64,000 nt of DNA, taken from positions 248,001 to 312,000 of the forward strand of contig NZ_JIBC01000004.1 in assembly GCF_000620505.1 (NCBI RefSeq), written 5' to 3'. This document shows positions 28,757-37,020 of the stretch, one piece after another. The translations under genes were made by a program, and so were the position numbers. Below the pieces are notes generated by a model, which was not told where the DNA came from, did not search any database, and saw only the letters and a program-made list of their open reading frames with translations. The DNA is from Sulfitobacter sp. 20_GPM-1509m. Its GTDB lineage: Bacteria; Pseudomonadota; Alphaproteobacteria; Rhodobacterales; Rhodobacteraceae. Within the stretch, counting starts at the first letter, position 1. Each line of letters opens with the position of its first letter.

Positions 28757-30145
28757 ATGGCATCCTACGACGTAATCATCATCGGCTCCGGCCCCGGCGG
28801 CTATGTCTGCGCCATCCGTTGCGCGCAACTGGGCCTGAAAGTGGCCTGCGTCGAAGGGCGCGACACGCTGGGCGGCACCTGCCTGAACGTCGGCTGCATC
28901 CCGTCCAAGGCATTGCTGCACGCATCCCACATGCTGCACGAAGCCGAGCATAACTTTGCCGAAATGGGCCTGAAGGGCAAAAGCCCCTCGGTCGACTGGA
29001 AGCAGATGCTGACCTACAAACAGTCCACCGTCGACACCAACACCAAGGGCATCGAATTCCTGTTCAAAAAGAACAAGATCGACTGGCTGAAAGGCTGGGG
29101 CTCGATCCCCGAGGCGGGCAAGGTCAAGGTCGGTGACGAGGTCCACGAGGCCAAGAACATCATCATCGCCACCGGCTCCGAGGCGGCGTCGCTGCCCGGC
29201 GTCGAAGTGGATGAAAAGGTCGTCGTGACCTCCACCGGCGCGCTGGAGCTGGGCAAGGTGCCGAAATCCATGGTCGTGATCGGCGCAGGCGTGATCGGGC
29301 TGGAACTGGGCAGCGTTTACGCGCGTCTGGGGTCCGAAGTGACCGTTGTCGAATATCTGGACGCGATCACCCCCGGCATGGACCCCGAGGTTCAGAAAAC
29401 CTTCCAGCGGATGCTGACCAAGCAGGGCCTGAAATTCATCATGGGCGCCGCGGTGCAAAAGACCGAAGCGACCAAGACCAAGGCCAAGGTGCATTACAAA
29501 CTGCGCAAGGACGACAGCGAACACGTGCTGGACGCCGATGTGGTTCTGGTGGCAACAGGCCGCAAGCCTTACGTCGACGGGCTGGGCCTTGAGGGTTTGG
29601 GCATCGAGATGACCAAACGCGGTCAGATCAAGGTGGGCAAGGACTGGCAGACCAGCGTGCCGGGCGTCTACGCCATCGGCGACGTGATCGAGGGTCCGAT
29701 GCTGGCGCACAAGGCCGAGGACGAAGGCATGGCCGCCGCCGAGCAGGTCGCAGGCAAGCACGGGCACGTCAACTACGGCGTGATCCCCGGCGTGATCTAC
29801 ACCCACCCCGAAGTCGCATCGGTGGGCGAGACCGAGGCCACACTGAAAGAAGCGGGCCGCGCCTATAAGGTCGGCAAGTTCAGCTTCATGGGCAACGCCC
29901 GCGCCAAGGCCGTGTTCGCGGGCGACGGATTTGTGAAGATCCTGGCCGACAAGGAAACCGACCGCATTCTGGGCTGCCACATCATCGGCCCCGGTGCCGG
30001 CGACCTGATCCACGAGGTTTGCGTTGCAATGGAATTCGGCGCATCCGCCGAAGATCTGGCCATGACCTGCCACGCGCACCCGACCTTTTCGGAAGCCGTA
30101 CGCGAGGCGGCGCTGGCCTGCGGCGACGGTCCGATCCACATGTGA
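28757..30145 (+). CDS. lpdA: Dihydrolipoyl dehydrogenase (E3)
   Basis: A 462-residue FAD enzyme that reoxidises the lipoyl groups of the 2-oxoglutarate complex with NAD. The N-terminal FAD motif is [20 protein letters not shown], the redox disulfide [17 protein letters not shown], the NAD motif [22 protein letters not shown] contact [20 protein letters not shown] and the C-terminal active-site [10 protein letters not shown]. The ATG follows AAGGAGAAG. It ends the suc block, with a strong terminator after it. Confidence 0.98.
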   Translation: MASYDVIIIGSGPGGYVCAIRCAQLGLKVACVEGRDTLGGTCLNVGCIPSKALLHASHMLHEAEHNFAEMGLKGKSPSVDWKQMLTYKQSTVDTNTKGIEFLFKKNKIDWLKGWGSIPEAGKVKVGDEVHEAKNIIIATGSEAASLPGVEVDEKVVVTSTGALELGKVPKSMVVIGAGVIGLELGSVYARLGSEVTVVEYLDAITPGMDPEVQKTFQRMLTKQGLKFIMGAAVQKTEATKTKAKVHYKLRKDDSEHVLDADVVLVATGRKPYVDGLGLEGLGIEMTKRGQIKVGKDWQTSVPGVYAIGDVIEGPMLAHKAEDEGMAAAEQVAGKHGHVNYGVIPGVIYTHPEVASVGETEATLKEAGRAYKVGKFSFMGNARAKAVFAGDGFVKILADKETDRILGCHIIGPGAGDLIHEVCVAMEFGASAEDLAMTCHAHPTFSEAVREAALACGDGPIHM

Positions 30146-30170
30146 TTGGCACCCGCCAGACCTGACACAA

Positions 30171-30197
30171 AAGGCGCGCCCACCGGCGCGCCTTTTT
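30171..30197 (+). terminator. Rho-independent terminator after lpdA
   Basis: AAGGCGCGCC (30171-30180) and GGCGCGCCTT (30185-30194) with a four-base loop, followed by a T-run. It ends the TCA gene block. Confidence 0.9.
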
Positions 30198-30206
30198 CAT
30201 TTATCG

Positions 30207-30596
30207 TTACTCGGATTTAGCGAGGGGTGCTTTTTGGAAGGTAATGCCGCAATTCTTGCGCACGGATACCTGCTCAAGCGCGTTCAACTCGCCTTTCAGA
30301 CGGGCCAGTTCAGCGGCCTTGGCTTTATTGCCCTTGATGAAAAAAGCCGCAGGCCAGAACACAACCAGCGCAACACCAGTCGCCACAGCGTCGTTTTTGG
30401 CAGCTTCGTTCTGCTCGCCCGAAACCGCTTGCGCGCGTTGCGACACCAACGTGGCCTCTTCAGCAATCTGGCGGCAGGTCAGGCGGTCATAACCGATGGT
30501 AGAGACTTGAGCGGCCTGAACGTTTTCGGACTTTTCGGCGCAGGCAGACAGCAAAAGACAGCCTGCCAGAGTGGCAGTGGCAAAAGGTTTGAACAT
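30207..30596 (-). CDS. Lipoprotein, hypothetical
   Basis: A 129-residue protein starting MFKPFATATLAGCLLLSACAE, a lipoprotein signal with lipobox LSAC. The mature region has TIGYDRLTCRQIAEEATLVSQRAQAV, a helical stretch, then a hydrophobic segment (GVALVVFWPAAFFI) and a coiled-coil-like end (KAAELARLKGELNALEQV). The two later cysteines (LTCRQ, KNCGI) could pair. I recognise no function. It converges on lpdA across the terminator. Confidence 0.82.
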   Translation of the reverse strand: MFKPFATATLAGCLLLSACAEKSENVQAAQVSTIGYDRLTCRQIAEEATLVSQRAQAVSGEQNEAAKNDAVATGVALVVFWPAAFFIKGNKAKAAELARLKGELNALEQVSVRKNCGITFQKAPLAKSE

Positions 30597-30733
30597 ATTG
30601 GAAAGGCTCCGGAATAAAGTAGTTGAGGAGTGATCAGTAACAAATGCGTTACCTGGCACTCAACCCAATACGCCACCGAATGGAGCCTATCCATACCCTG
30701 TGGTCGGAATGTCACGCATCTCGAACCTTCACC

Positions 30734-31336
30734 TCACCACATCGTCTCGCTGGCACGCTTGGGCCATGCGGCGTCATAGGCTGCGCCACCCTCTGCCCCA
30801 TCCGTCACCTCGGCCAGTATCTCGCCCGGACGCGGAAGGCCTGCGCTGTCGTCGCGCGCCCACAGGTCTGCGCGCATCACGGCGCGGGCGCATTGGGTGT
30901 AAACTTCGGCGATGCGGATCACGATCACCGTGGCGGGCGTGGCCTTGCCCGCTGCAAACCGCGCACGCAGGTCGGCGTCATCGGTCAGACGCGCCTGCCC
31001 GTTCACCCGCACCACCGTGTTCGAACCCGGCACCATGAACATCAGCGACACGCGCCCGTCCGTCACGATATTGCGCAGCGAATCCAGCCGGTTGTTGCCA
31101 CGCCAGTCGGGCATGGCCAGCGTCTGAGGGTCCAGTTCCAGCACAACCGGGCCATCGTCGCCACGCGGGCTGCCATCGGTACCCGCGGCCCCAACAGTGG
31201 TCAGCACGCAGAACCGCGAGGCCATGATCCATTTGCGGTAGAGCGGCGTCAGGTGGTCCGAGACCTTGCGCAACGCAGGTTGTCCGGGCGTGCCATAAAG
31301 CGCCTCAAGCGCGCTTTCCGTCTCGATCCATTGCAT
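30734..31336 (-). CDS. Pyridoxamine 5'-phosphate oxidase-family FMN-binding protein
   Basis: A 200-residue split-barrel flavin-binding protein. LYGTPGQPALRKVSDHLTPLYRKWIMASRFCVLTTVGAAGTDGSPRGDDGPVV and NNRLDSLRNIVTDGRVSLMFMVPGSNTVVRVNGQARLTDD follow the family (PPOX, TIGR04025-like) pattern of an FMN-contact barrel. It is unlikely to be PdxH, whose C-terminal motifs are absent. The ATG overlaps the plsC stop (TGATG), so it ends the ftsE-ftsX-plsC operon. Confidence 0.9.
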   Translation of the reverse strand: MQWIETESALEALYGTPGQPALRKVSDHLTPLYRKWIMASRFCVLTTVGAAGTDGSPRGDDGPVVLELDPQTLAMPDWRGNNRLDSLRNIVTDGRVSLMFMVPGSNTVVRVNGQARLTDDADLRARFAAGKATPATVIVIRIAEVYTQCARAVMRADLWARDDSAGLPRPGEILAEVTDGAEGGAAYDAAWPKRASETMW

Positions 31337-32073
31337 CAGCCCAACCTTTTCACATCAAACCCCGCCTCGACCAGCAGGGCGTCAGAACGCGCCTCGACGG
31401 TCTGCTGCAAGGTCGCCATGAATTCCTCGCGCGGCAGCCCTTCGGGCATGGTGGGCAGGAACTCGATCACCGCCAGCCCCGGTTTGCGCAGGATGCCCTT
31501 GCGCGGCCAGAACACGCCCACGTTGGTGGCCACAGGCACGCATGGCTGGCCCAGTTCGTTGTACAGCACGGCAGTGCCGACCTTGTAGGGCGCCTTGACC
31601 CCCGGTGCGACGCGCGTGCCTTGGGAATAGATGATCAGCTGTCCCGCCTCCAGACGGCCCGCATCCACGTCGCGCACCATCTGCTTGATCGCAACGCCGC
31701 GCTTGCCGCGTGCCACGGGGATGCAGCCGATGCCCTTGGCATAGAGGCCGATGATCGGCGTCCACAGGATCTCGCGTTTCATGATGAACTTGCCCTTGGG
31801 CACCGCGTGAAAAATCAGCATGATGTCCAGGAACGACTGGTGCTTGGCCGCGATCAGAACGTCGCCGGTGGGCACCTCGCCGCGCACTTCGGTGCGGATG
31901 CCGACCATCCAGCGCGCCGTCCAGAACACCCATTTGCACCACGTCTTGCAGGCCGCCCGTGCGCCTGCGCGGCTGAACAGCGCATAGGGCGCAAAGACCA
32001 CGCCGACCACCAGCATCGCCAGATAGATTTGCGCCACAAAGATCAGCGAGCGCAGCCATTGAAGTGCGATCAT
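31336..32073 (-). CDS. plsC: 1-acyl-sn-glycerol-3-phosphate acyltransferase
   Basis: A 245-residue membrane acyltransferase converting lysophosphatidic to phosphatidic acid. An N-terminal hydrophobic region (LIFVAQIYLAMLVVGVVFAPYALF) precedes the acyltransferase blocks KHQSFLDIMLI (HX4D-like), GCIPVARGKRG, YSQGTRVAPG (the usual EGTR appears as QGTR) and CVPVATNVGVFWPR. The Q in place of the usual E of EGTR is worth noting, but the family varies here. The start overlaps the ftsX stop (ATGA). Confidence 0.92.
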   Translation of the reverse strand: MIALQWLRSLIFVAQIYLAMLVVGVVFAPYALFSRAGARAACKTWCKWVFWTARWMVGIRTEVRGEVPTGDVLIAAKHQSFLDIMLIFHAVPKGKFIMKREILWTPIIGLYAKGIGCIPVARGKRGVAIKQMVRDVDAGRLEAGQLIIYSQGTRVAPGVKAPYKVGTAVLYNELGQPCVPVATNVGVFWPRKGILRKPGLAVIEFLPTMPEGLPREEFMATLQQTVEARSDALLVEAGFDVKRLG

Positions 32074-32978
32074 GACAGGTTCTCCAATGTGCGACGGGCC
32101 GCCGCGCCCGTGGCGGCAAAGGCCACCAGGGCCGTCAGTGGCGGGATCAGGAACGGCACGACCCAGCCCAGCCCCTGAAAGCGCAATCCGGTGAGAAAGC
32201 CCGACATCTCACTGCCGCCCGAGGGCATCAGCACCACCGCAATCACGCCCAGGACCACACCCAGCGCCGATCCGGCCAGCGCACGCAATGTAAAACGGCG
32301 GATAAAAGCCTGGGCGATATAGCGGTCGGTTGCGCCCACCAGACGCAGCACCGCGATCACCTGCGCATTGGCGGCCAGCGCAGCCTGCGCGGCCAGCGTC
32401 ACCATCGCGGCCACCGTGGCCACGATCAGCACCGTGGCAACCCAGCCCAGCAGGCGCAACCGCGACGCGGCCTTGACCAGCGGGGCACGCCAGCGGCTGT
32501 GATCATCCAGCACGGCACCTGGCACCTCGGCAGACAGCCGCAGCCGCAAACCCGCGGCGTCGATGCCGTCAGAGGTTTCGATAATCTCGATCAGGCGCGG
32601 CACCGGCAGGCCGTCCAGCGAGACTTCGGGGCCGAACCACGGGGCCAGCAGGGCTGACTGTTCCTCGTCACTCAATGCACGTGCGCTTTGCACGCCCGCG
32701 GTGGTTTGCAGCACGGCCAATGCCGCCTCGGTCTGCGTGGCCCGCTGGTCCAGCGGGGCGACAATGCGGATCGTCGCGGTGCGCGCCAGCTCGGCGCTCC
32801 ACTGGCTGGCAAGCCGTCCCGTGGCCATCGACAGGGCAAGCGCGAACACGGCCAGAAAGGCCATGGCGGCGGCTGCAAACAGGGTCAGCCGTGCGGTAAA
32901 CCCCGAAGGTGGCACAACGCGGTCGGCCTGGCGGTCGCTGTGGGTCAGCGATTGCAATGCGTTCAGGTTCAGCTTCAC
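32070..32978 (-). CDS. ftsX: Cell division protein FtsX-like permease
   Basis: A 302-residue membrane protein with the FtsX layout: a cytoplasmic N-terminus, first helix (TARLTLFAAAAMAFLAVFALALSMA), an extracytoplasmic domain (TIRIVAPLDQRATQTEAALAVLQ... VPRLIEIIETSDG), and three C-terminal helices (LLGWVATVLIVATVAAMVTLAAQ, LAGSALGVVLGVIAVVLM, VVPFLIPPLTALVAFAATGAA). With FtsE it links cell division to peptidoglycan hydrolases. It overlaps ftsE upstream and plsC downstream by four bases each (ATGA). Confidence 0.92.
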   Translation of the reverse strand: MKLNLNALQSLTHSDRQADRVVPPSGFTARLTLFAAAAMAFLAVFALALSMATGRLASQWSAELARTATIRIVAPLDQRATQTEAALAVLQTTAGVQSARALSDEEQSALLAPWFGPEVSLDGLPVPRLIEIIETSDGIDAAGLRLRLSAEVPGAVLDDHSRWRAPLVKAASRLRLLGWVATVLIVATVAAMVTLAAQAALAANAQVIAVLRLVGATDRYIAQAFIRRFTLRALAGSALGVVLGVIAVVLMPSGGSEMSGFLTGLRFQGLGWVVPFLIPPLTALVAFAATGAAARRTLENLS

Positions 32979-33652
32979 AGGTCCGCCCCCGCCAGTTGGA
33001 TGCGCCGGTTGGCGATGCGCAGCACCCGCGCCTGCACCTGTGCCTTGGCCGCGCGGATCAGCGACAGGTCATGGGTGGCAATCAGCACCGTCTTGCCCAT
33101 GCGGTTCAACTCGATCAGCAGGTGCAGCAGACGCTGGGACATCTCCCAGTCGACGTTGCCCGTGGGTTCATCCGCCAGCACCACATCGGGCGACATGATC
33201 ACCGCCCGTGCCAGCGCCGCGCGTTGGCGTTCCCCGCCCGACAACTCGGGCGGCAGCCCCTGCGACCGCTCGGTCAGACCGACCCATGCCATAAGCTCCT
33301 CAAGGTCACCGCCCTGCGCCGCGCCGCCCCGTCCCGATACGGTCAGAGGCAGGGCGATGTTTTCGGCAACCGGAAGGTGGTCCAGGAACTGCACGTCCTG
33401 ATGCACGACCCCGATCCGGCGCCGGAGCATGGCGATGTCGTCACGCTGAAGCGTGCGCACATCCGCGCCCAGCAGCCGCACGGTGCCCGCGGTGGGCAAC
33501 AACGCGCCGTAACACAGCTTGAGCAGTGTGGTCTTGCCCGCTCCCGATGGTCCGGTCAGAAAGTGGAAAGATCCGGGCGCGAGTTTGACGGAAATATCCG
33601 ACAACAATTCGCCCCCGCCGTAGCTGTAGGCCACATTTTCTAGCTCGATCAC
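32975..33652 (-). CDS. ftsE: Cell division ATP-binding protein FtsE
   Basis: A 225-residue ABC ATPase. The Walker A motif is GPSGAGKTTLLKLCYG, the Q-loop is near GVVHQDVQFLDHLPVAENIALPL, the signature is LSGGERQRAALARAV and Walker B is DVVLADEPTGNVD, followed by the switch His in LIATHDLSLI. The order and neighbouring ftsX identify it as FtsE. Its start faces the zinc-ribbon gene across a 162-base divergent region. Confidence 0.95.
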   Translation of the reverse strand: MIELENVAYSYGGGELLSDISVKLAPGSFHFLTGPSGAGKTTLLKLCYGALLPTAGTVRLLGADVRTLQRDDIAMLRRRIGVVHQDVQFLDHLPVAENIALPLTVSGRGGAAQGGDLEELMAWVGLTERSQGLPPELSGGERQRAALARAVIMSPDVVLADEPTGNVDWEMSQRLLHLLIELNRMGKTVLIATHDLSLIRAAKAQVQARVLRIANRRIQLAGADL

Positions 33653-33814
33653 GTCTCACCCCGCTTGATGCACCTGTTGTGCCTTAGCATCGGTGCGGTT
33701 TCAATGCGCCTTGCAACGGGGGTTGAGGGCAGATTGCACTTTTCTGCGCAGTCGCAACACCATATCCTGTGGATCAGGGCAAGGAACGGGTGAATTTATG
33801 CGGTGCGACACGCC

Positions 33815-34606
33815 ATGCGGCTAGTATGTCCAAATTGCGATGCGCAATACGAGGTGCCGGACGAGGTGATCCCGTCCGAAGGTCGTGACGTCCAATGCTC
33901 TGACTGCGGTCAGACGTGGTTCCAGCATCATCCCGACCACATGCCCCCCGAACAGGACGAAGACACCGCCCCGCTGGCGCCCGAACCGGATCTGCCTGTC
34001 GAAGGGGAAGAACGCGTTCCAGCACCCGAGCCGAAACGCCGGACGCTGGACCCTGCCGTGTCCGACATCCTGCGTGCCGAGGCCGAAGCCGAGGCGCGGG
34101 TGCGCGAGAGCGAAGGGTTGGAAACCCAGCCCGATCTGGGTCTGGACGTCAGCGGTGACGAAGGCCAAAGCGAAGAGGCCGCGCGCCGGGCGCAAGAGGC
34201 CCGCGACCGTATGGCACGGATGCGTGGGCAGGACCCGGCCGTCTCCGACGCCGCAGCAACCGCTGCCGCCGCAGGGTCACGCCGCGACCTGCTGCCTGAC
34301 ATCGAAGAGATCAATTCGACCTTGCGTTCAACGGGGGATCGCCAGATTGCCAAGGGCGATCCGGCCCCCGATGCGCCTGTGCGCGAACGCAAGAAACGCG
34401 GGTTCCGGCGCGGTTTTTTCACGTCTTTACTGATAGTTGCAGTGCTGACGGTGATCTATGTCTATAGCCCGCAGATCGTGGCCGCAGTGCCGACGCTGGA
34501 GCCTGTGATGACCGGCTATGTCGGCACGGTGGATCAGGCGCGGGTCTGGCTGGACAGTCATGTGACGAGCCTGCTGATGTGGCTGGATACGACGGCGGCG
34601 TCGTAA
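33815..34606 (+). CDS. Zinc-ribbon protein with C-terminal membrane anchor
   Basis: A 263-residue protein starting with an MJ0042-type zinc ribbon (MRLVCPNCDAQYEVPDEVIPSEGRDVQCSDCGQTWF; four cysteines in two CxxC pairs). A long charged, probably disordered region follows (PEPDLPVEGEERVPAPEPKRR...), then one transmembrane helix (FFTSLLIVAVLTVIYVYS) and a short C-terminal domain. The pattern is common in alphaproteobacteria next to ftsE. ATG at 33815; a GTG at 33803 is possible. Function unknown, perhaps envelope-related. Confidence 0.87.
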   Translation: MRLVCPNCDAQYEVPDEVIPSEGRDVQCSDCGQTWFQHHPDHMPPEQDEDTAPLAPEPDLPVEGEERVPAPEPKRRTLDPAVSDILRAEAEAEARVRESEGLETQPDLGLDVSGDEGQSEEAARRAQEARDRMARMRGQDPAVSDAAATAAAAGSRRDLLPDIEEINSTLRSTGDRQIAKGDPAPDAPVRERKKRGFRRGFFTSLLIVAVLTVIYVYSPQIVAAVPTLEPVMTGYVGTVDQARVWLDSHVTSLLMWLDTTAAS

Positions 34607-34984
34607 TCCGGGCAGGGTTACCCCGGCGTGCGGTGGTTTAACCGGACGGCCCGCGCGGTGCTGTCGGGGTGGATTGCGTACATATTCCAACCGATCCTGT
34701 ACAAGACGCGCCTGCCCGAAAGGCGCGTTTCGGGCCCGTTTTGGCGGTGTTGTACATATTCGGGGCAGATGCGTACAAAACGCCGATGGGCCACGCGGAT
34801 GCGGCAATTTGCACACAAAAATTCAGTGAGTTTTTTTGAGGGTGACCGCAAATCCTGTGGGGTCGCCTTGACGATCCGCAGAGGGTCATTCCCGCCGCCG
34901 TACCCGGGGTGGGAGGAAGTCGCAGGCGCTTTCGAGGAGGGGTGTCATTTCTTTAGTGAACCGCCCCGAGGCGTTTCATAGTGA
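34607..34984. other. Convergent 378-base intergenic region with GTACA motifs
   Basis: This region lies between the 3' ends of the zinc-ribbon gene and the Shedu-type gene. It contains two copies of a GTACATATTC-N11-GTACAA motif pair (34678-34709 and 34752-34783) and a short GCGCCTGCCCGAAAGGCGC hairpin between them. Possible ORFs on either strand show no coding character. No terminator with a T-run is obvious. Confidence 0.5.
34678..34783 (+). repeat. Repeated GTACATATTC / GTACAARACGC motif pairs
   Basis: GTACATATTC begins at 34678 and 34752; GTACAAGACGC at 34699 and GTACAAAACGC at 34773. In both copies the two GTACA elements start 21 bases apart, two helical turns, and the pairs are offset by 74 bases. 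This looks like a protein-binding array or a dispersed intergenic repeat. Confidence 0.6.
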
Positions 34985-36118
34985 TCAAAACGGTATCTCG
35001 AAATCATCTTCAGCGGATGGTGATGGCTGATCATTCAGTTCGTCTTCGCTTTCTGCTTCTTCAACGATGAATCGCGCCCTTTGATAGAGCTCATCAAAGG
35101 TCAGTATCTCGGGTTGGCGAAGGTTGCGGCGGTAGTCCTCGAATGAGCGGTAACGCGCTTCATTGATCCCGTGTTCTGTCTCAAATTCGGACAAATTTCC
35201 GACTACTAAAAATGAACGTGGCTGCACCGTTGTCAGCTCTTCACCAGTCGGAACCCCGTTGCTATCGGTGAAACGGTGGTGCGAGCCTAGCTCATCCAGA
35301 GCGGCACGCACGTTCTCTTGCGTTTGAGCTACTGCACCACATAGCTCGGCTGTAGGTGCCCATGTACCAGAGCGATACTGGCTTGGTTTGAGCAGACCTT
35401 GTGAGTGTTTCTTGATTTCGACAAGACAAAGCGCACTAATCGCTGCCCGTGTTTTCATGACGGCATCGGGTCGCTTGCCACTCTTGATTAAGCTTGCTCC
35501 ACGGATTGTGTTTTGAAGGTTTTCACCATCCAATCCAGTTGTGAAAACGTACGACAACCCATAACCAAATATCCACTGGTTCTGTTCGAAGAATTGCTGC
35601 CAGGTCTCCTCGGTGAGATCATTCTCGCTCAACATCGCTTCGAATTTGTTTAACTGAGCTTTCCGGTAGGCCAGTGCAACCACGTCCTGAGTGGTAATCT
35701 GGCTTCGCGCGAACTCCGCCACCAGTTCAGGATGATCCTCAAGAACCTTTCGCGCGTCCGCATCAGGCAAGTGAACGAGCTTCAAATCCCCAAAGTCACG
35801 ATTAAACTTTTTCTCGTCGGGTATCTCTAGTTGTTTGATGAGTTGCAAGAATTCGATTAACTCTGGGATTTCGTTTCCGTAGATCACGAACTGTTCACCC
35901 ATTGGGCTGCCACTTTTTGTGTTCCATTTTTGAAACCAAAGGTGGCTTATTCCTCTGTCATCCTCAACGAACTTAACCTTTGCCTGACGCGTCCCCTTCG
36001 ATGAGCTCCGGATCACATATTCCCCGTCTTCCTTGATCACTTCTGGTACCTCATTGCTTGAAAAAATGCGGTGCCCATACCGCCAAAGCTTTTTGCTCCA
36101 TGGCACAGAAAACCTCAT
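34985..36118 (-). CDS. sduA: Shedu-type anti-phage nuclease (SduA, DUF4263)
   Basis: A 377-residue protein whose C-terminal half carries DUF4263, the nuclease domain of the single-gene Shedu defence system. Family features are FFEQNQWIFGYGLSYVF (about residues 176-192), a PD-(D/E)xK core with RPDAV (D218) and LVEIKKH (E234, K236), and AELCGAVAQTQENV (about 258-270). The N-terminal domain differs between Shedu proteins and probably senses phage. G+C is clearly lower than its neighbours, suggesting transfer. The first in-frame ATG is at 36118, but the open frame continues upstream with protein-like sequence to 36181, five bases after AGGAGG (see findings). Confidence 0.85.
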   Translation of the reverse strand: MRFSVPWSKKLWRYGHRIFSSNEVPEVIKEDGEYVIRSSSKGTRQAKVKFVEDDRGISHLWFQKWNTKSGSPMGEQFVIYGNEIPELIEFLQLIKQLEIPDEKKFNRDFGDLKLVHLPDADARKVLEDHPELVAEFARSQITTQDVVALAYRKAQLNKFEAMLSENDLTEETWQQFFEQNQWIFGYGLSYVFTTGLDGENLQNTIRGASLIKSGKRPDAVMKTRAAISALCLVEIKKHSQGLLKPSQYRSGTWAPTAELCGAVAQTQENVRAALDELGSHHRFTDSNGVPTGEELTTVQPRSFLVVGNLSEFETEHGINEARYRSFEDYRRNLRQPEILTFDELYQRARFIVEEAESEDELNDQPSPSAEDDFEIPF

Positions 36119-36181
36119 GGAGATGTAGTACCGTGATGCGAGACGGTCCTTAGCGTACTGGTAATCATTGAAAAGGTCGAT

Positions 36182-36535
36182 GCTTGCCTCCTATAAGCTT
36201 ATCAGGAACAGACTACCCATTGTCGCAGAGCACTCAAACATGCACCGATTGGTCAACAGCATCGAAAAGCGCATAAGATCTTGTATATGAAGTCGCACTG
36301 TGTGCCAACGTCTGCTTCGTCCGATGCACGCTTTGGCTGGTGCGTCTGCACCCAAAGTCCAATTTCCGCCCTCCCTGTCTATGCGCAACGACATGCTGCG
36401 CCCGGCACAAATGCCTGGAATGAACTGTGAGCGGTCGCAACCATGAGCCGGTCGAGCGGTAGAGCTGTCCACCACCAGATCCTCTATCAAATGGCCACGA
36501 ACAGCCCTCTCCACCTGTCCCCACGCGCGGGACAA
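36182..36535. other. Non-coding stretch upstream of the Shedu gene
   Basis: Apart from an AGGAGG at 36187-36192 (minus strand), this region has no ORF with coding character. It is probably the promoter region of the Shedu gene plus decayed or repeat-derived DNA running into the 149-bp tandem repeat. Confidence 0.4.
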
Positions 36536-36987
36536 GGCCGAAGGCCGCCGCGCATCGCCGGGCCGCCCCACGGCACGGCGATTTGGTTTCTGTTGCGCGG
36601 AACAGATCGGTGGGATGTGTTTGGCTGCCATTAAGTGGCAGACACTGAGGTTGCATCGCCGTACCTCGGCCCGTCGATGCGCGGCTTGGTGGTTCGGTGC
36701 GACAGGGCGGGCCGTCCGGCGGGACTGCGAATTGGTGGCTGTTGCGCGGAACAGATCGGTGGGAGGTGTTTGGCTGCTATTAAGTGGCAGACACTGACGT
36801 TGCATCGCCGTACCTCGGCCCGTCGATGCGCGGCTTGGTGTTTTGTTGCGACAGGGCGGGCCGTCCGGTGGGACGGCGATTTGGTTGCCGTTGCGCGGAA
36901 TAGATCGGTGGGAGGTGTTTTGCTGCCATTAAGTGGCAGGCACTGAGGTTGGATCGCCGCACCTCGGCCCGTCGATGCGCGGCTTGG
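36536..36987. repeat. Dispersed repeat, copy 1, with 149-bp internal tandem duplication
   Basis: Starts GGCCGAAGGCCGCCGCGCATC and ends GATGCGCGGCTTGG, giving ten-base terminal inverted repeats GCCGCGCATC (36547-36556) and GATGCGCGGC (36974-36983). The interior repeats with a 149-base period: GTTGCGCGG starts at 36592, 36741 and 36890. Each unit has a CTGCCA-N5-TGGCAG dyad or a variant. A single-unit relative lies at 55279-55456. It may be a MITE-like or other non-coding structured repeat. ORFs across it on the minus strand (for example QAAHRRAEVRR) simply repeat with the DNA period and are not supported as genes. Confidence 0.75.
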
Positions 36988-37020
36988 TGGTTCGGTGCGG
37001 ACGATTGAGGTGTTCCCCCG

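Noticed and set aside
34628-34981. Plus- and minus-strand ORFs in the convergent spacer near GTACA motifs
   Set aside because: No domain, no Shine-Dalgarno, and base composition resembles non-coding DNA.
36191-36805. Minus-strand ORFs in the tandem repeat region
   Set aside because: The peptides (QAAHRRAEVRR and similar) repeat with the 149-base DNA period and recur at 55129-55530; they reflect the repeat, not coding selection.
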